Counted from the first letter of the stretch, positions 10,705 to 24,274 are shown. The stretch is 64,000 nt of DNA from Paramecium octaurelia (GCA_905182995.1 CAJJDP010000008.1:390506-454505); one strand, 5' to 3'. Numbers and translations are program-made. Notes: generated from the sequence alone by a model not told the origin.

Positions 10705-12991
10705 ATGGATAAACAATCTTAAAAAGTTAGAAAATCTATTTCTAATTATACCTATGATTTGAATGACTTGATTGGCTAGGGCTATTCATCAAAAGTGTAC
10801 AAAGGACTTAACACCTACACGAATCAGGTTGTTGCAATTAAAGTCATAAGTATATAATAACTAATCACTCCAATCTCTAAAAGTTTACTGAAAAATGAAA
10901 TCAATGTATTGAAATTAATTAATCATCCAAATCTAATGAAAGTGTTTGAAACCTTTGAAACCCAAAACAACACTTATTTGATATGCGAGTATTGTAATGA
11001 AGGTGATTTAGCAGATATTTTGGAAACATCCTCATTCACAGAAACTGACGCTTTAAAAGTTCTCCAACAAATCCTTCAAGGAGTCAAAGCATTACATGAT
11101 CAAAGTAACACCTTTTAAGTAAAATTTCTTAGAAATAATACATAGAGATATTAAACCAGCCAACATTTTGAAATCTGATGGTATGTTCAAATTAGCCGAT
11201 TTCGGCTTTGCAGTTATTGAGAACCAATATGAAAGCATCATCAAAAAGTTTAACGTTGGAACTCCAATGTATATGGCACCTGAAACAATTTAGTATAATG
11301 AGTATTCAGAAAAATCAGATATATGGGCTTTGGGCATTGTCTTGTATCAAATGATATACAAACAAATGCCATAGAGCTAAAAATTAGAAAATGACATTGA
11401 GAAGAAGCATGCAGCACTAATTAATAAAATTTTAACTGACAATCAAACATCTTAAAAAACAAAAGAACTCATTCTAAAAATGCTTAGCATTGATCCAGAA
11501 AAAAGAATTTCTGTTAATGACATTATTTCACTACTCAACCCCCCTCCAAAGAAACTATCTACCATCTCTCATCAAAATATTTCTTGTAAACCCATAAAAT
11601 CAATACCTGCATCTTTGGACCTCCATTCTTCAAGAACTCTATTTGATGATAATTTACTCTCTAAATAAATCATAAAAAGTTAACCTGATGAAGTTGTTGA
11701 GAATAATTAAATATTTTCTAAAACTTAAAATTGTAAGGATCACGCAAACCCTAGAATCATCAAAGTCAATTAATTTAGTTCCTTCAAAGATCTTAAAATT
11801 AACAAAACTCCTATCAAAACTATATAGGCTTAGACCTAGCAAAATCCATGTATTGCATAGCAACCTTAGTAAACATCAAAGCCTACTTACAATCTAAATT
11901 TGTAACCTATAGGCAAGTCCTTCAAAGAATCTCCTCTTAAACCCAGGGAATAACAATAAACAAGAAGACTTAAAACTTAAATTTCAAATGAATTTATTGA
12001 CCCAACAGAAAAAGAATTGAATTTCTTGTCAGATAAGGCAAGTATAGTTAAAGTACCTCAAACCAATATTAATCCGAATCAAACTCCGCTAAAAACTGTT
12101 TAAAATAAAAAAACAACTCATAAAAATGCAAATACCCTTGATGAAAGTGAGTGTATCTAAAGTAGTCATCAAAATAGTACAAATGATACTATTAAACAAA
12201 ATCAACTTTCTAATTGTTTATAAATTTTCCAGGAAAGACAGAATTTACAAGAAAATCATTCAAACAATCAAAATTAACTTAATAGCCATTTAAAAAAAAT
12301 CAAATCACCAATTAGAATAATTCAATCATAAAAGACCATTGTCACTCCACCCTTTAAGTCCTCCGGAATTAGTGAATAAAAGAAATAGTAAGATTTTAAA
12401 CCAAACTATTTTATATAAACCAAAGGGAATTCCCCTATCTTTTAATAAGAATCATTATCACAATTGATATAAAACTTATCCATAGAAAAAATCATAACCG
12501 ATTTCTCATCCAAAAGGAATGAAGAAAAAGAAGGATAACCACCTGCAAAGATAAGGCCTACCTTTAAATTCCTTAATTATCTGAATTAAATAATTAAAAA
12601 CTTTGACAATATTAATACAGAAGACAAATAAAAATGTTATTTTCTCTTAAGAAAACTTTTAGGAATCAAAGCAACATATGTATAATAATGCTATCCATAA
12701 TATAAATAAGAATAAGTACAAGTATACATTGATAATTTCTTGTCTTATTATGCTAAAGTTGAAACAACATTTTATACTTCCCCTGATAAATCATTTGAAT
12801 AATTTTTCAATAAAGATTTAACTTAATTTAGTATTGGTTTTTCATAACTATTGTTATATTATCTTTAAAAGATTTCATCTAGCAAATGGAATTAAGATAT
12901 TTAAATAATTTCAGAAATTATTTCTGAAAATGTAAGATAATCAAATGATCCAGTGTTATTTGCTAGAAGATGGGAAAATGATTAACAATGA
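10705..12991 (+). CDS. ATG1/ULK-like Ser/Thr protein kinase
   Basis: One 28-nt intron (11105..11132) gives 752 aa. The kinase domain occupies about residues 13-270: DLIGQGYSSKVYKG, VVAIKVIS, LICEYCNEGDLADIL, IIHRDIKPANIL, LADFGFAV, GTPMYMAPETI. The hinge CEYCNEGDLADIL is typical of ULK/ATG1, which start autophagosome formation. The kinase is followed by a low-complexity linker of about 300 residues rich in Asn, Gln, Ser and Lys, and by a C-terminal helical part (about residues 600-750) in the position of the ATG13-binding MIT-like region of ATG1. ULK3-type and Fused-like kinases are alternatives. Confidence 0.8.
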
Positions 12992-13083
12992 TTCTTATAG
13001 TTTTTATTTTAAATTAGAAAAACAAACGTTTTTATTAAGATTATAATTTAGAAATATCAATATTTAATATATATCAAGGTATT

Positions 13084-13925
13084 ATGGGCATTTGCTAAAG
13101 GAAAAGTGTAAAGGACAATTCTTAAAAGCACACCGGATACGAGTCAGAACAAGTTGTAGTTTTGACATGCATAAAGAGCCACATCGAATATTTCGATTAA
13201 ATAGATTTAGAACTTCTTAAATATCCTGATGTCTCACTGTTATTGCGGAAACATATCAAAAACTATAGATTCATTGAGGAGGGAAAGACTTGGGTAGTGG
13301 TAAAGGAAATCTAAAGTTTCTTAAATAATAAAATAACAATATTGATTAGAAATTTCAATCCTGAAACTGATGCTGCCTTGTAATTGATATAGATTTTTAC
13401 GAAATTGGTATCTTCAACCTAAAAGTTATTGGAATCTTCTGTTAATTTTAACGAAACAAAGGTTGAATTATTTTAATCATTCCAAAATTAATTGGTTTAA
13501 GTAAATGAAAATAATAATTTTAGACTTCTATAGAATGCCTAATTATTGTAAATACATTAATTTCAAAAAAATTATAATGGTGGAATGATGAATATTTTTA
13601 ATGGAGGCAGAATCATTTAATGTAGACGTTTCTCATTAAAAAAATCGATAAAAGTAATAAAGAGATTATAGGATCCATATATGACTTTATATAATTGTTA
13701 ATAGAATGTATAAAAAACTTGGGAGATCTTGAGGGATCTCAAAATGCATAAGAAACAGATTTTAAAGCTTAATAAGACTTTTTAGATTAATTTTACAGCT
13801 AAATGAGAATAGGGTTGATATAGAATTCATTTATTTCAAGTAGTATTTCAAATGAAATAATTCCAGATTAAATTTAGGTTCATTAAATTGTGAAAGCGTA
13901 TGCCTTAATAATTAATAAAAAATGA
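13084..13925 (+). CDS. Hypothetical protein, 272 aa
   Basis: A 23-nt intron (13501..13523) gives 273 codons. The N-terminus is MGICQRKSV, where Gly2 and Cys4 would suit N-myristoylation plus palmitoylation, so peripheral membrane attachment is possible. The rest is helical, with KKIDKSNKEIIGSIYDFI, LGDLEGSQNAQETDF and a C-terminus IVKAYALIINKK. No domain recognised. Confidence 0.65.
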
Positions 13926-15195
13926 TTACTAATTTATATTTATATATAAATTATATTAATTCCAGCAAGATTAAAAATAATTACGAATTTTTGTTGTAAT
14001 AACTTCTAGTAAATAAGTCTGAAGACTTTGTACAAGTTAACTATCCCAAAAGATGAAATAAACATAAAATAATTTACAACAGTATAAAGAGTCAGGCTTA
14101 GGAAATTATTTCAGCTATTTTTGAGTAAATTAAAATATTGATTCTCAATTATAATCTATACTATAATTTATTGAGATTATAATTTTTGACATTATTATTA
14201 TATCAAAATATATTAGCATGGCATATAGAGTAAGGTTAAATGAATTATTTGTTTATCGAAAGTTTTATTTTGAATATTCTAAATTATAATTGAAAATTAA
14301 GAAATTCCTAAAGTGAAAAAGTGAAAGGTCTGTTGTATACAAATAATAGCTTTCGATTTTCTCCTATGCAACAGGTTAATTCAAATTTTAAGCAATGAAG
14401 CTGATTTTTATTAGAATTACATATTTTCCAAGTTCAGGTAAAATCAAAATATCAATAATATAGCTTGAATAGTATGATTTGGTTCAAAGTCTATAAGTTA
14501 TCTATTAGATTTCATAATCTCCGTTTGAATTTTAGAAGTATCTGTTAAAAGGAATCTTAAATTTACAAAGAAATTCGCTGCTTAAGGATTTTTTCTCTAC
14601 TTTTTTATATTTTATAATTTATATGAATTAAAATTATAAATAAATAATAGTATAAGTTATTAATCTTCATATTCTAATGATTTTATTACATATAAAAATG
14701 ATTAATATAAATTTTATCTAAAGTATGCTAAAGTGTCAAGATTTGTCCGACTTAATGCTTTAATTTAATTTGACAAATTTAAAAATTATTTTATTATTTA
14801 GTTTAGGATAGCAAATACTATAACTCAATATAGAAATTTATAATAGATTAAAAGTGCTTATGATTAGATAATTAATTCTCTAATTCAGTCAAAAATGAAT
14901 TATAATGTAACCCTAATTGAGAATATAATTATTACAATTAACTGCTTATGAATATAGCTAAGTTATCATTATTAATATTGTTACAATTTCCAATATCTCC
15001 TCAAATCCTAAGCATGTGAAAAAGTCTAAAGAATATAACCCAATAATGATTAATGGAATAAAGAATTGGCTGAATATATTTAATGTTTTCAGAGGGAATA
15101 ATTATGGATCTTTGCTAAAAGTGTTCACAATAAAAATATTTGTATTAATTCAGAAAACATTAATAAATATTAATATTATTTATTAAGCTTTATAA
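13926..15195. other. Gene-poor AT-rich stretch
   Basis: About 1.27 kb with no recognisable gene, the longest such interval here. It is dense in A/T runs and short inverted AT segments. One frame without TGA (14395..14898, plus) is listed separately. No tRNA-like folds, telomere repeats or terminator-like GC hairpins are seen. Confidence 0.6.
14395..14898 (+). CDS. Possible 167-codon open frame, unassigned
   Basis: The frame starts MKLIFIRITYFPSSGKIKIS and runs to a TGA without a needed intron; the same frame is open some 80 bp upstream as well. The start and its length (a beta-like segment, then SPFEFQKYLLKG) loosely recall a ubiquitin-like fold, but the rest is Leu/Ile/Asn-rich and could be chance in AT-rich DNA where only TGA stops. 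I cannot name a function and doubt that it is a gene. Confidence 0.22.
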
Positions 15196-15880
15196 ATGAT
15201 AACTCCTTAAGAATAACTTGATATTAGTAAGATAACCTTTAAAATTAGTCATAAAAAAGATTAAGTCATTTTTAAATTCAAAATCACAAACTACAATTAG
15301 AACTTTAGGAAAAACATTCAGAGGCTTCGAATCCTTCGATCAAAAATGTAGAATTGACAAGGATGAGTTTCTGATTGGATTAAAATAAAATGGTGTCGTA
15401 TTGACTAAGTTTTAAACAGATGTAAATATGAATTTAACTTTAGTTTCTATTGAATTATCTTGACAGAAACAGAGATGGATCAATTGATGTAGCTGAGTTT
15501 CTTTATTTAATTAGAGTAATAATAATAATCTTATTATGTAGGGATCGCCAAATGAAAATAGATTAGAAGTTATTGTTTAAGCATTCAGAAAGTTTGATAA
15601 AGAAAATTTAGGATTTATAGTTGCAGATGATTTCAAAGGAATATTTAATGCAAAAAATCATCCTAAAGTAACAAGAGGAGAATTGACAGAAGATCAAGCA
15701 TATATAGAGTTTTTACAATATTTCAAAGAAGGAAATAAGTCAGGCCATATTTCATTGAATGTATTGCATATTTATAATAACCTTTAGGAATGGAAAGAAT
15801 ACTACGCTGCAGTTAGTGCTGATATTGAATCTGATGAGAACTTTATTGCTTTAATAAAAGAAACCTGGAGATTAAAATGA
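15196..15880 (+). CDS. Calcyphosin-like EF-hand protein
   Basis: Three introns (22, 22 and 26 nt) leave 204 aa, close to animal CAPSL (about 208). The EF-hands are spaced as in calcyphosin: GFESFDQKCRIDKDEFLIGL, then YLDRNRDGSIDVAEFLYLI, then AFRKFDKENLGFIVADDF, then EGNKSGHISLNVLHIY. The second loop (DRNRDGSIDVAE) is canonical and the others are degenerate. Ends with ALIKETWRLK, as calcyphosins end in a Trp-Arg-containing motif. CAPS/CAPSL proteins are cilium-linked calcium sensors in other eukaryotes. Confidence 0.82.
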
Positions 15881-15921
15881 ATGAAATTTAATAAATAAGT
15901 ATCATAATTACATCATGATTC

Positions 15922-17722
15922 TCAAGACTCAGATTCATTATTTTAATAAATTTCCTCTTTTTCTTTTTAATTTTCTTTCTACTATTCATTATCATTCTTA
16001 TTATTATTGTTATTATTGTTATTATTTGCTTTTTCATCCTCATTTTATTCTTCTATTTAATTTTCTTTTTCTCCTTTTTCATTATCAATTCCATTTTATT
16101 TTTCTTATGACATTTTCATGTCCTTTTATTCAATTTCCTACTCTGATTCTGAACTTGATTTATTTTCCAACTTTTCCAATCTTCTTAATCTTTCATGAGA
16201 CCTTGACCTCGAACGAGAGGATCTAATTAATGACAAATTTTAATACTTCTTAAATGTTTTTTTAGATTTCACAACTATTTACAATATTAATGGCTTAATT
16301 AATGCAGGATTGATGTCATCTGATCCTATTTTGGTATTATTTTTAATTGGAAATACTATCATGTGTACCCAACCATTTTAATAGTGAGATGTAACTTCAT
16401 TAATTTAAAGTTTCTCAACTTCTACTATTCCATCTTCCAACCAAATATTATCCTCAGGCAATCTTAGGATTACTTGATTTTATGAATTATGTTGTAATAT
16501 AATTGGCTTATCATCAGATGAATATAGTTATATTTCTAATTCTATTTTATTTTTGTTTTTAATATCTTATCCTTTCATATCTTTAAGAGCGATTTCAAGG
16601 TTAAAGTTCTTGTCTTTGAACAATACTGTATCTAAATCATTGACCAATACCAATTAATATTAGAATTCATTTAAATTATAGGATAAAGACTTTAATAAGA
16701 TGTTGTTATGAGTCATTTCCTAATGAGGAATCGATACTAATTGAATAGGATTTTAAATTACATCTACTAACAAAATCTTCTGTTTATCCATTATCAAATT
16801 TCTATTCGACAATTCTTTGTAGATTTGTTATTTCATCTAAAATCTAAGTGATCACACTCTCTAAACTGGCATTTTTATTCTTAAAATCTAGGAGCATTTA
16901 ATTTTGTTAAACAAACATATTCAAAATTTTTAATTAAAATTCGTTCACCACTTGTGAAAAACCTAAATATTCTAAATAAATAGTCATACCTTATTCTAAA
17001 TTGTTTTATTAATTTATACTATTATTATTTGTATTTGTGTTTTAATTTGCTTATTATTATTATTATTACTATATTTAAGGTGCCTATTATTACGGCTGGG
17101 GTTGCTGTTGTAATTATTATTACTAAGGTGGTTGTTGTTATTATTATTATTATTATTATTATTGTGGTATCATTTGATTTGGCCCTAATTACTATTATAA
17201 TTGTGGTTGTTGTTTAAATTAAAAATCAAATGGTGGCATCTATCCTATGGGTCCTTAAGGCATTGGTCCCATTCCAGGTAATTACATAGGTCCTGGACCC
17301 ATAGGTCCCATGGGACCAATTGAACCCATAGGACCCATGGGACCCATCGTACCCATCGTGCCCAAAGGACCTGGACCCATTGCTCCAGGTGGTAATTGAC
17401 CTGGACCCATAGGAGGCATTCCAAATCCTATAGGCATCGGAGGCATATTTGGTAAACCTTATGGCATACCATTTAAATTCATTCCACCTTGATTAGGTTG
17501 AAGAGAATTCATTTGAAGAGCTTGGTCATGCATAAATTGTTCAGGAAATGGGTATTTCTAATTTGGAGGCGGTGGCATCATAGGTTATGGAAACGGTGGA
17601 GTCCAACAAGAATAATATTGGGGATTTGGCACTGGTAACATTCGTCCATATGGGTCTGGATTACCCATTTGTTGGAACATCTAGTATAGTCTCTATTAAT
17701 CATCGTTTGGATTCATTGACAT
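15922..17722 (-). CDS. PolyQ / Gly-Pro-Met-rich protein with RS tail, 593 aa
   Basis: One 19-nt intron leaves exactly 594 codons. Layout: a Pro/Met/Gln N-terminus (residues about 1-90), an imperfect array of Gly-Pro-Met units (about 95-165), a polyglutamine tract (about 170-240) coded mainly by TAA with CAA and TAG, and then a globular-looking region starting MDKQKILLVDVIQ with alternating hydrophobic strands (VILRLPEDNIWLEDG, GWVHMIVFPI). The C-terminus has an SR-type block, RSSRSRSRSHERLRR, followed by an acidic Glu/Asn/Gln tail. The composition suggests a nuclear, condensate-forming or RNA-associated protein, but no catalytic or RNA-binding domain is recognisable. It shares a 15-bp intergenic gap with the divergent gene at 17738. 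Confidence 0.72.
17020..17217. repeat. Trinucleotide microsatellite encoding polyGln
   Basis: A run of ATT/TTA-type triplets on the plus strand corresponds to TAA codons on the coding minus strand, interspersed with CAA. It lies inside the gene at 15922..17722 and keeps its frame. Mixed Gln codons (TAA, TAG, CAA) show that glutamine is the conserved feature, not only slippage of one triplet. Confidence 0.8.
17240..17425. repeat. Imperfect 9-bp-based array encoding Gly-Pro-Met units
   Basis: On the plus strand, variants of GGACCCATA/GGACCCATG recur with substitutions (TCGTACCCATCGTGC marks a Thr-containing variant). On the coding minus strand they give MGPMGPMGSIGPMG-like repeats. It is collagen-like in Gly spacing but has Met/Pro and no hydroxylation signals. 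GC is clearly higher here than in the surroundings. Confidence 0.75.
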
Positions 17723-17737
17723 TTTTAATAAATAATT

Positions 17738-18967
17738 ATGAAATAATAACACATTCAGCTCCCTAATTTATCAAAATTACAACATCTTCCATCAAGTGAT
17801 AGAAGTCCTAGAACTGTAAACACGCCTACAAGAAAGGCAAGTGAAGTGTTAGTAAAATTTAATTTCCATCTTAATCCTTCATTGCATAAAAAAAAATAAA
17901 TAAAAAATACTCCTAATAATGAATTTTTAACGAAAAAGATAAGCAAGGTTACAAGAAACATCATGGAGCTTGTAAATTTTAATCATCTATATTTTCAAGA
18001 GAAGAAGAAAGAAAATGAAATGTGATTCTTTGTAAATCAAGCCTAGAATTTAAGCATGCAAAACTAACAAAGGAGGAACAATATCAGTACTAAAAAATAA
18101 TGAATAATGCAGATCCTATCTACATAAAAAATATAAGGATTAAATTTATACAGGAGCCTCAGAATTCAGTGATAAGAGTAAAGATAAATTGAGATTGCAG
18201 ATGGTCAAATGGTTGATAGATAATAAAAAAGATGTTGTTTGTGCTTTGAATGAAAATAAATAAAACATTTTAGAATGGGTTTAATGTGTTGAAAAAGTAG
18301 ATAGAGATGAGTTTGATATCATACTACACGGAATATAACTATACAAAGATCCCAATTTGATAAATCGTCTATTTTGGTATTATATATAACAATAATTTAG
18401 GGTATTTGATTTGAATGATGATGGATATATTGAATTTAATGAAATACAATATTCTATAAATTTATTTAGGGAATACGATTAATAAGATAAAATTCAGATA
18501 TTTTTTGAACTTTGTGATGAAAATGATGACGGTTATATAAATGAGGAGGATATCAAAAAATTCTTTTCTAAGAATCTTACTAACCAAGAGGAGATTAGAT
18601 AAATGAAATTTTTAATGAAGGATTTCTATTAAGAACTAAACCCTCATTATTTGAAAGGATTAAATGCAGAAGATTTATATTAGGCAACTCTAAGTGATCA
18701 AAATATAAGGGTAATTGTTGAAAAAAATACCTTGATTTTGAAATCTAATAATAAAAAAGAAGATGATATTGGTTCAAGTCTTAATAATCTCATTTATTCT
18801 GGATAATAGTAATGTTTTATAATGATATTTTTAGTGAAGGAAAATAAGGAATATTCTTCCCTTAGATTGAGGGTTTGATTGATGCTTTAATTGAGAAAGA
18901 TAGAATTATGATGCAATACAAATAGATTAAATTGGATTTTGATTAGATTGAAGATAATTCTGATTGA
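17738..18967 (+). CDS. EF-hand protein with two canonical hands, 383 aa
   Basis: Introns of 28, 24 and 26 nt give 384 codons. The N-terminal third is basic, Ser/Thr/Lys-rich and unstructured (RSPRTVNTPTRKA). Two adjacent EF-hands follow near the middle: FDLNDDGYIEFNEIQ and CDENDDGYINEEDIK, both with full acidic ligand sets. The hands are followed by a helical C-terminus ending FDQIEDNSD. The pairing recalls calcineurin-B/NCS-type or TBC/EF-hand sensors, but no second domain is evident. The 24-nt intron is a multiple of three and lacks TGA. Confidence 0.8.
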
Positions 18968-19008
18968 TTTTATATATTTATATAAATAAATTTCAAATTT
19001 GAAAATAA

Positions 19009-19827
19009 ATGGCAGGTAAAATATAAAATGAGTCTTTAGATCAATTAGAAGAGAGAGCTTAAAGAATTTTTGGAAAGCTATAATCAATACAGAATAACGT
19101 AGAAGGGGAGAAACAATAAAAGTTCAAATTGATATTGGGATATTTACAGAGTGTTGAATCTGCAATTGAAGATGTTTAATAATAGAAAAATTAAAAGTTT
19201 TTAGATATTGCAGAAAAAGTATTAATTTGTTTGAATCAAGTTATAAAGATTAAAATCTATGTTGGATACAGAAAAGGAGGCTAGAGATCAAATCAATGAA
19301 AAAATGAAAAAAGAAATATTATCAGTTGAAAAGAATTGTAAAACACTTTTGAATAGTTTCAGCAAAGAAAGATTGGAAACTGAGAAGAGAGTGTTTTAAA
19401 ATCTTTCGTAATAAGTCGATTAATTATCAACCGAAATTTAAAAAGAATTTTATTAAAAGTCTGAGACTTAAAATAAATTATTAGAAATCTAAAATGGTAT
19501 TTATAAAATTAATATATAGAGTAAATTCCATAATTCTACTAAGAAATTGAATAAGAGATTAGAATCAGAGAAGAAATCGAAGAGAAAATAGCTCAATAAT
19601 TCAATGAATAGTTGGATGAACTCAAAAGAATATTTGATAGTCAATAAAAGTAAAGAGAATAGAGAGAAGAAGAAATCATAGGAATATTAAAGAAGATATA
19701 CTAGAATGCTTATGAAGCATGCAAAAGAAATAGAGCAGATAGAGAAAGAAATGAAGAATTATTAGTTAAATTAGTTGAATAGGTAGTTGAAAAAATTAAA
19801 AGAGAGATAGTCGATTCTGATTTTTGA
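19009..19827 (+). CDS. SF-assemblin / beta-giardin-like coiled-coil protein
   Basis: Two introns (22 and 23 nt) give 257 aa, a usual size for SF-assemblins (about 250-300). A short head (MAGKIQNESLDQLEERAQRI) is followed by one nearly continuous coiled coil with high Glu, Lys and Gln: LKSMLDTEKEARDQINEKM, SVEKNCKTLLNSF, RKRNRADRE-type basic pairs near the end. SF-assemblins build striated fibres attached to basal bodies. The fold, size and motif style fit this family well, though coiled-coil matches are always less specific than enzymes. Confidence 0.78.
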
Positions 19828-19916
19828 AATAACATTATTAGATATAAATAATATTATTTTGAATCTAAAAATTACAATTCTAAATTCAATTTAAGTTGAT
19901 TGGCTTATACAAATAT

Positions 19917-20921
19917 TCATATTTAAACATGCACGAGTATGAGAGTGATATCATCTCTTCCACTATCTTTCCGATCCCATTTTGAGTAAGTTTCTCCTAA
20001 AATCTTTTAGGCTATTAATTCCATATCTAATTAGGTTTAAGGAGAATCAATATGATCTAATATCTTTTAGATGCTTTCAAAATCCATTTTATCCCATAGT
20101 CCATCACTTGCTAATAAGATAAATCCACTATTTTATATTTTATATCTTAAAATTTCAGGCTCAGAAATTACTCCGACTGATTTTGCTGCTACATCACCAA
20201 ATGACCTCGACATTGCTAAGCCTGGAACATCTTCATTTGTTAACCAAACTCTAAAAGGGCCTTGTCTTTTTCCATCAATTAAACTTTATTCAACTCTCCC
20301 TCCTAATCGTAAGATTCTTTTTAGCTCAAAATTCTTATTAGGTTTATGGTCATAAGATAATGGTCTATTGTACCATAGATCTTGAAACTTATATAAATAA
20401 ACAGCCCTTGAGTCTCCAAGGTTCGCACAATATATTCTAGATTCAATCAACAAAATAACCACTGCAGTAGAACCACTGAAATTGCATGCAATGTTAGTTT
20501 TATCTACCTAAATTAAATTAAAATATTACTAAATCCTGTTCCACTTGTTAAAATGCTATTTATAATGATTTCGATAATAAGTTAGGATTAGTGACGTAAT
20601 TTTGCATAAGTAAATTTTCAATGGCTTTTGGCAAATGTCTTGATACAAATTATGAAACAAGATGTCCATTTTGACCATGACCATCAAAGATACCAAATAA
20701 ATGCCAGTTACTTTAATTACAAAGATTTTGTTTTATAGCAAGACTATCTTAATTAATTTTCAATTTCTTTTTGATATTTTGACCAGGTAGGGTCCTATAA
20801 TATTTTCAATATAATACTTTGCTGCGACTTAAACTACACATTCCTCATATTAAATTTCAGTTTAAACTCTCTTCATATGTTGTTTCGAAATTGAAGGTAA
20901 TTTGTCCCCAATACTTAACAT
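19917..20921 (-). CDS. PP2C-type protein phosphatase
   Basis: Two introns (23 and 22 nt) leave 319 aa. The metal-dependent PP2C motifs appear in order: KINQDSLAI (about residue 60), FGIFDGHGQNGH, LAMSRSFGDVAAKSVGVISE, GFILLASDGLWDKM and DDITLILVHV at the end. The Asp residues that bind Mg/Mn are all present. These enzymes remove Ser/Thr phosphates and often oppose CDPK, AMPK or MAP kinase signals. No membrane anchor or extra domain. Confidence 0.93.
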
Positions 20922-21037
20922 AGATTAATTGTTAAGTTTCTTTAAAGTTTATTTCTAATTAGTGTTACTAATAGAGCGAGGAATTTTAAATTGTTTTAAA
21001 ATGTCTAATTTTTAATTCATATATTTTAATAATATTA

Positions 21038-22602
21038 TCATTAAAATGGTCCAACCCTTTATCCTTATAATTGCATTTATGTGCTTCTTACATTAAAGAC
21101 TCCTTCAATTATTGTTTATTGAGTCTCTCCTGCCACTTACTTTTCTCCTAAATCAATGTTGAAATTCTTAACAAATAGTGGATTTGGATTTGATAAAACA
21201 TCATCATTACAAGATAATCCATCCAAATATTATTTGAGTAAGGATTACAATTGATTACTTTCATTTTATAATGCCTCTTTTTATTTTTATATTGCTAAAA
21301 TATCCAATAAGACCTAATATCTAATACACATCATATACCTTATTATATCTTTTATAGAAATTATTTAGATATGCAAATTCCTCGTATTATTCTTTTTCAA
21401 TAGCCTCAAAGTCATTTTTTAAATTCTCTGGAATCTGATCCAAATCAACAGTATCCTCATAAAAAGGCAAAACCTTTTCTCTTTCTGTCTCCAATCTTCT
21501 ACATAACTCAGCAGTCTTAAGTATCTTTTCTCCTAATTCCTTATATTCAGTTAATTTTAAAACTGCATTTCTACTATTATTAACCAATTCTTTCAATAAT
21601 CTTGATTGCTCCTCTCTAAATTTATTCATTTTTAATTTCAAATCCTAATAATTCTTAGCGATGTTCTCCTTTTCTTTTTTTAAAGCTTAATTTCTTGCAT
21701 TACATTCTTTTGTATGTTACAAAATCTTATATTTCGTTAAATCTATTTTTGCTTTCTTGCTGGCAATAGATCTCACCAACCTTTCAATCTTCTTAGACAT
21801 ATCCTTATTTGCATCATAATACTTAGTGTGATCCTCAGTTTTCTTTGCAGTATCAGATTAATATTTTTGGTGCATTTATTCTAAATCATTATAAAATTTA
21901 GTTTGTTTATCTTCTAATTATTATTTCATTTAACTGGTATCCTCGACATCTTTATTTTTAGTTTCTTCTCTATTAGTTTGATGTTAATTTTTGGCTTATT
22001 CTGCTTTTCTTTTCTCTTCTTCTTCCACTGTCTTAATCATGTCCTCCAACTCCTTAACTTATTATTTATGTGTTTTAGTCATATCATCGAATTCGATCTA
22101 GAATTCTTCCTAAAGTATTTTGATATCTCTTTCAAACTCTTCCAACAGAGCTCTATTTCTACTCTCCTATAAAAGATGAAAGTTTTCAAGATGGATAAGA
22201 TGATTCCTTAAAGCAATTTAATATTGATCTTCAGCTTCATCTAAATTCTTATCTAACATCTGAATGAATGCTTCTTTAGAATCTAATTCTCTCTTGTTAT
22301 TTTGTGAATATAATTCTATGTCAAGTTTCAATTACTCTGTCTTAACTGCTCTCATTGTTCTTCTCCAATATGCCATAAGCTTTTTTGTATTAAAATTGAC
22401 TATCTTTTATTCTTCCCTAATTTTACTTCGCAGTTACTCTTTTTTAAACTATGTCTAATGCTTAAATTACTTATGCCTATTTTTAGCTTTCTTCAAATTC
22501 TTGTTGTGATTTAGTTATTTATCTGATTTTAATATTCCTTTTTTGCTCCGTCCCTCCAGGCTTGGTCGTTCTCCCTTTAAGTGTTTTTCCTAATAAAGCC
22601 AT
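21038..22602 (-). CDS. DRC2: Nexin-dynein regulatory complex subunit 2 (CCDC65)
   Basis: Two introns (22 and 25 nt) give 505 aa, like CCDC65 (about 484). The protein is coiled-coil throughout. Family-specific blocks are NTKKLMAYWRRTMRAVKTEQ (N-terminal), LKLTEYKELGEKILKTAELC, RRLETEREKVLPFYED, NNFYKRYNKVLLDILAI and LLKQYLDGLSCNDDVLSNPN-PLF. The last matches the KQYLDG..V...VLS.PNPL signature of CCDC65. DRC2 dimerises with DRC1 to form the base of the nexin link between outer doublets and controls ciliary bending. Confidence 0.93.
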
Positions 22603-22643
22603 TATTAATAAATAAAGAAAAATTAGATAACAAATAAACAAAC

Positions 22644-24274
<1,631 letters not shown>

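Noticed and set aside
17020-17217. CRISPR-like or minisatellite array
   Set aside because: The repeats are trinucleotides in a coding frame, with no spacer/repeat structure.
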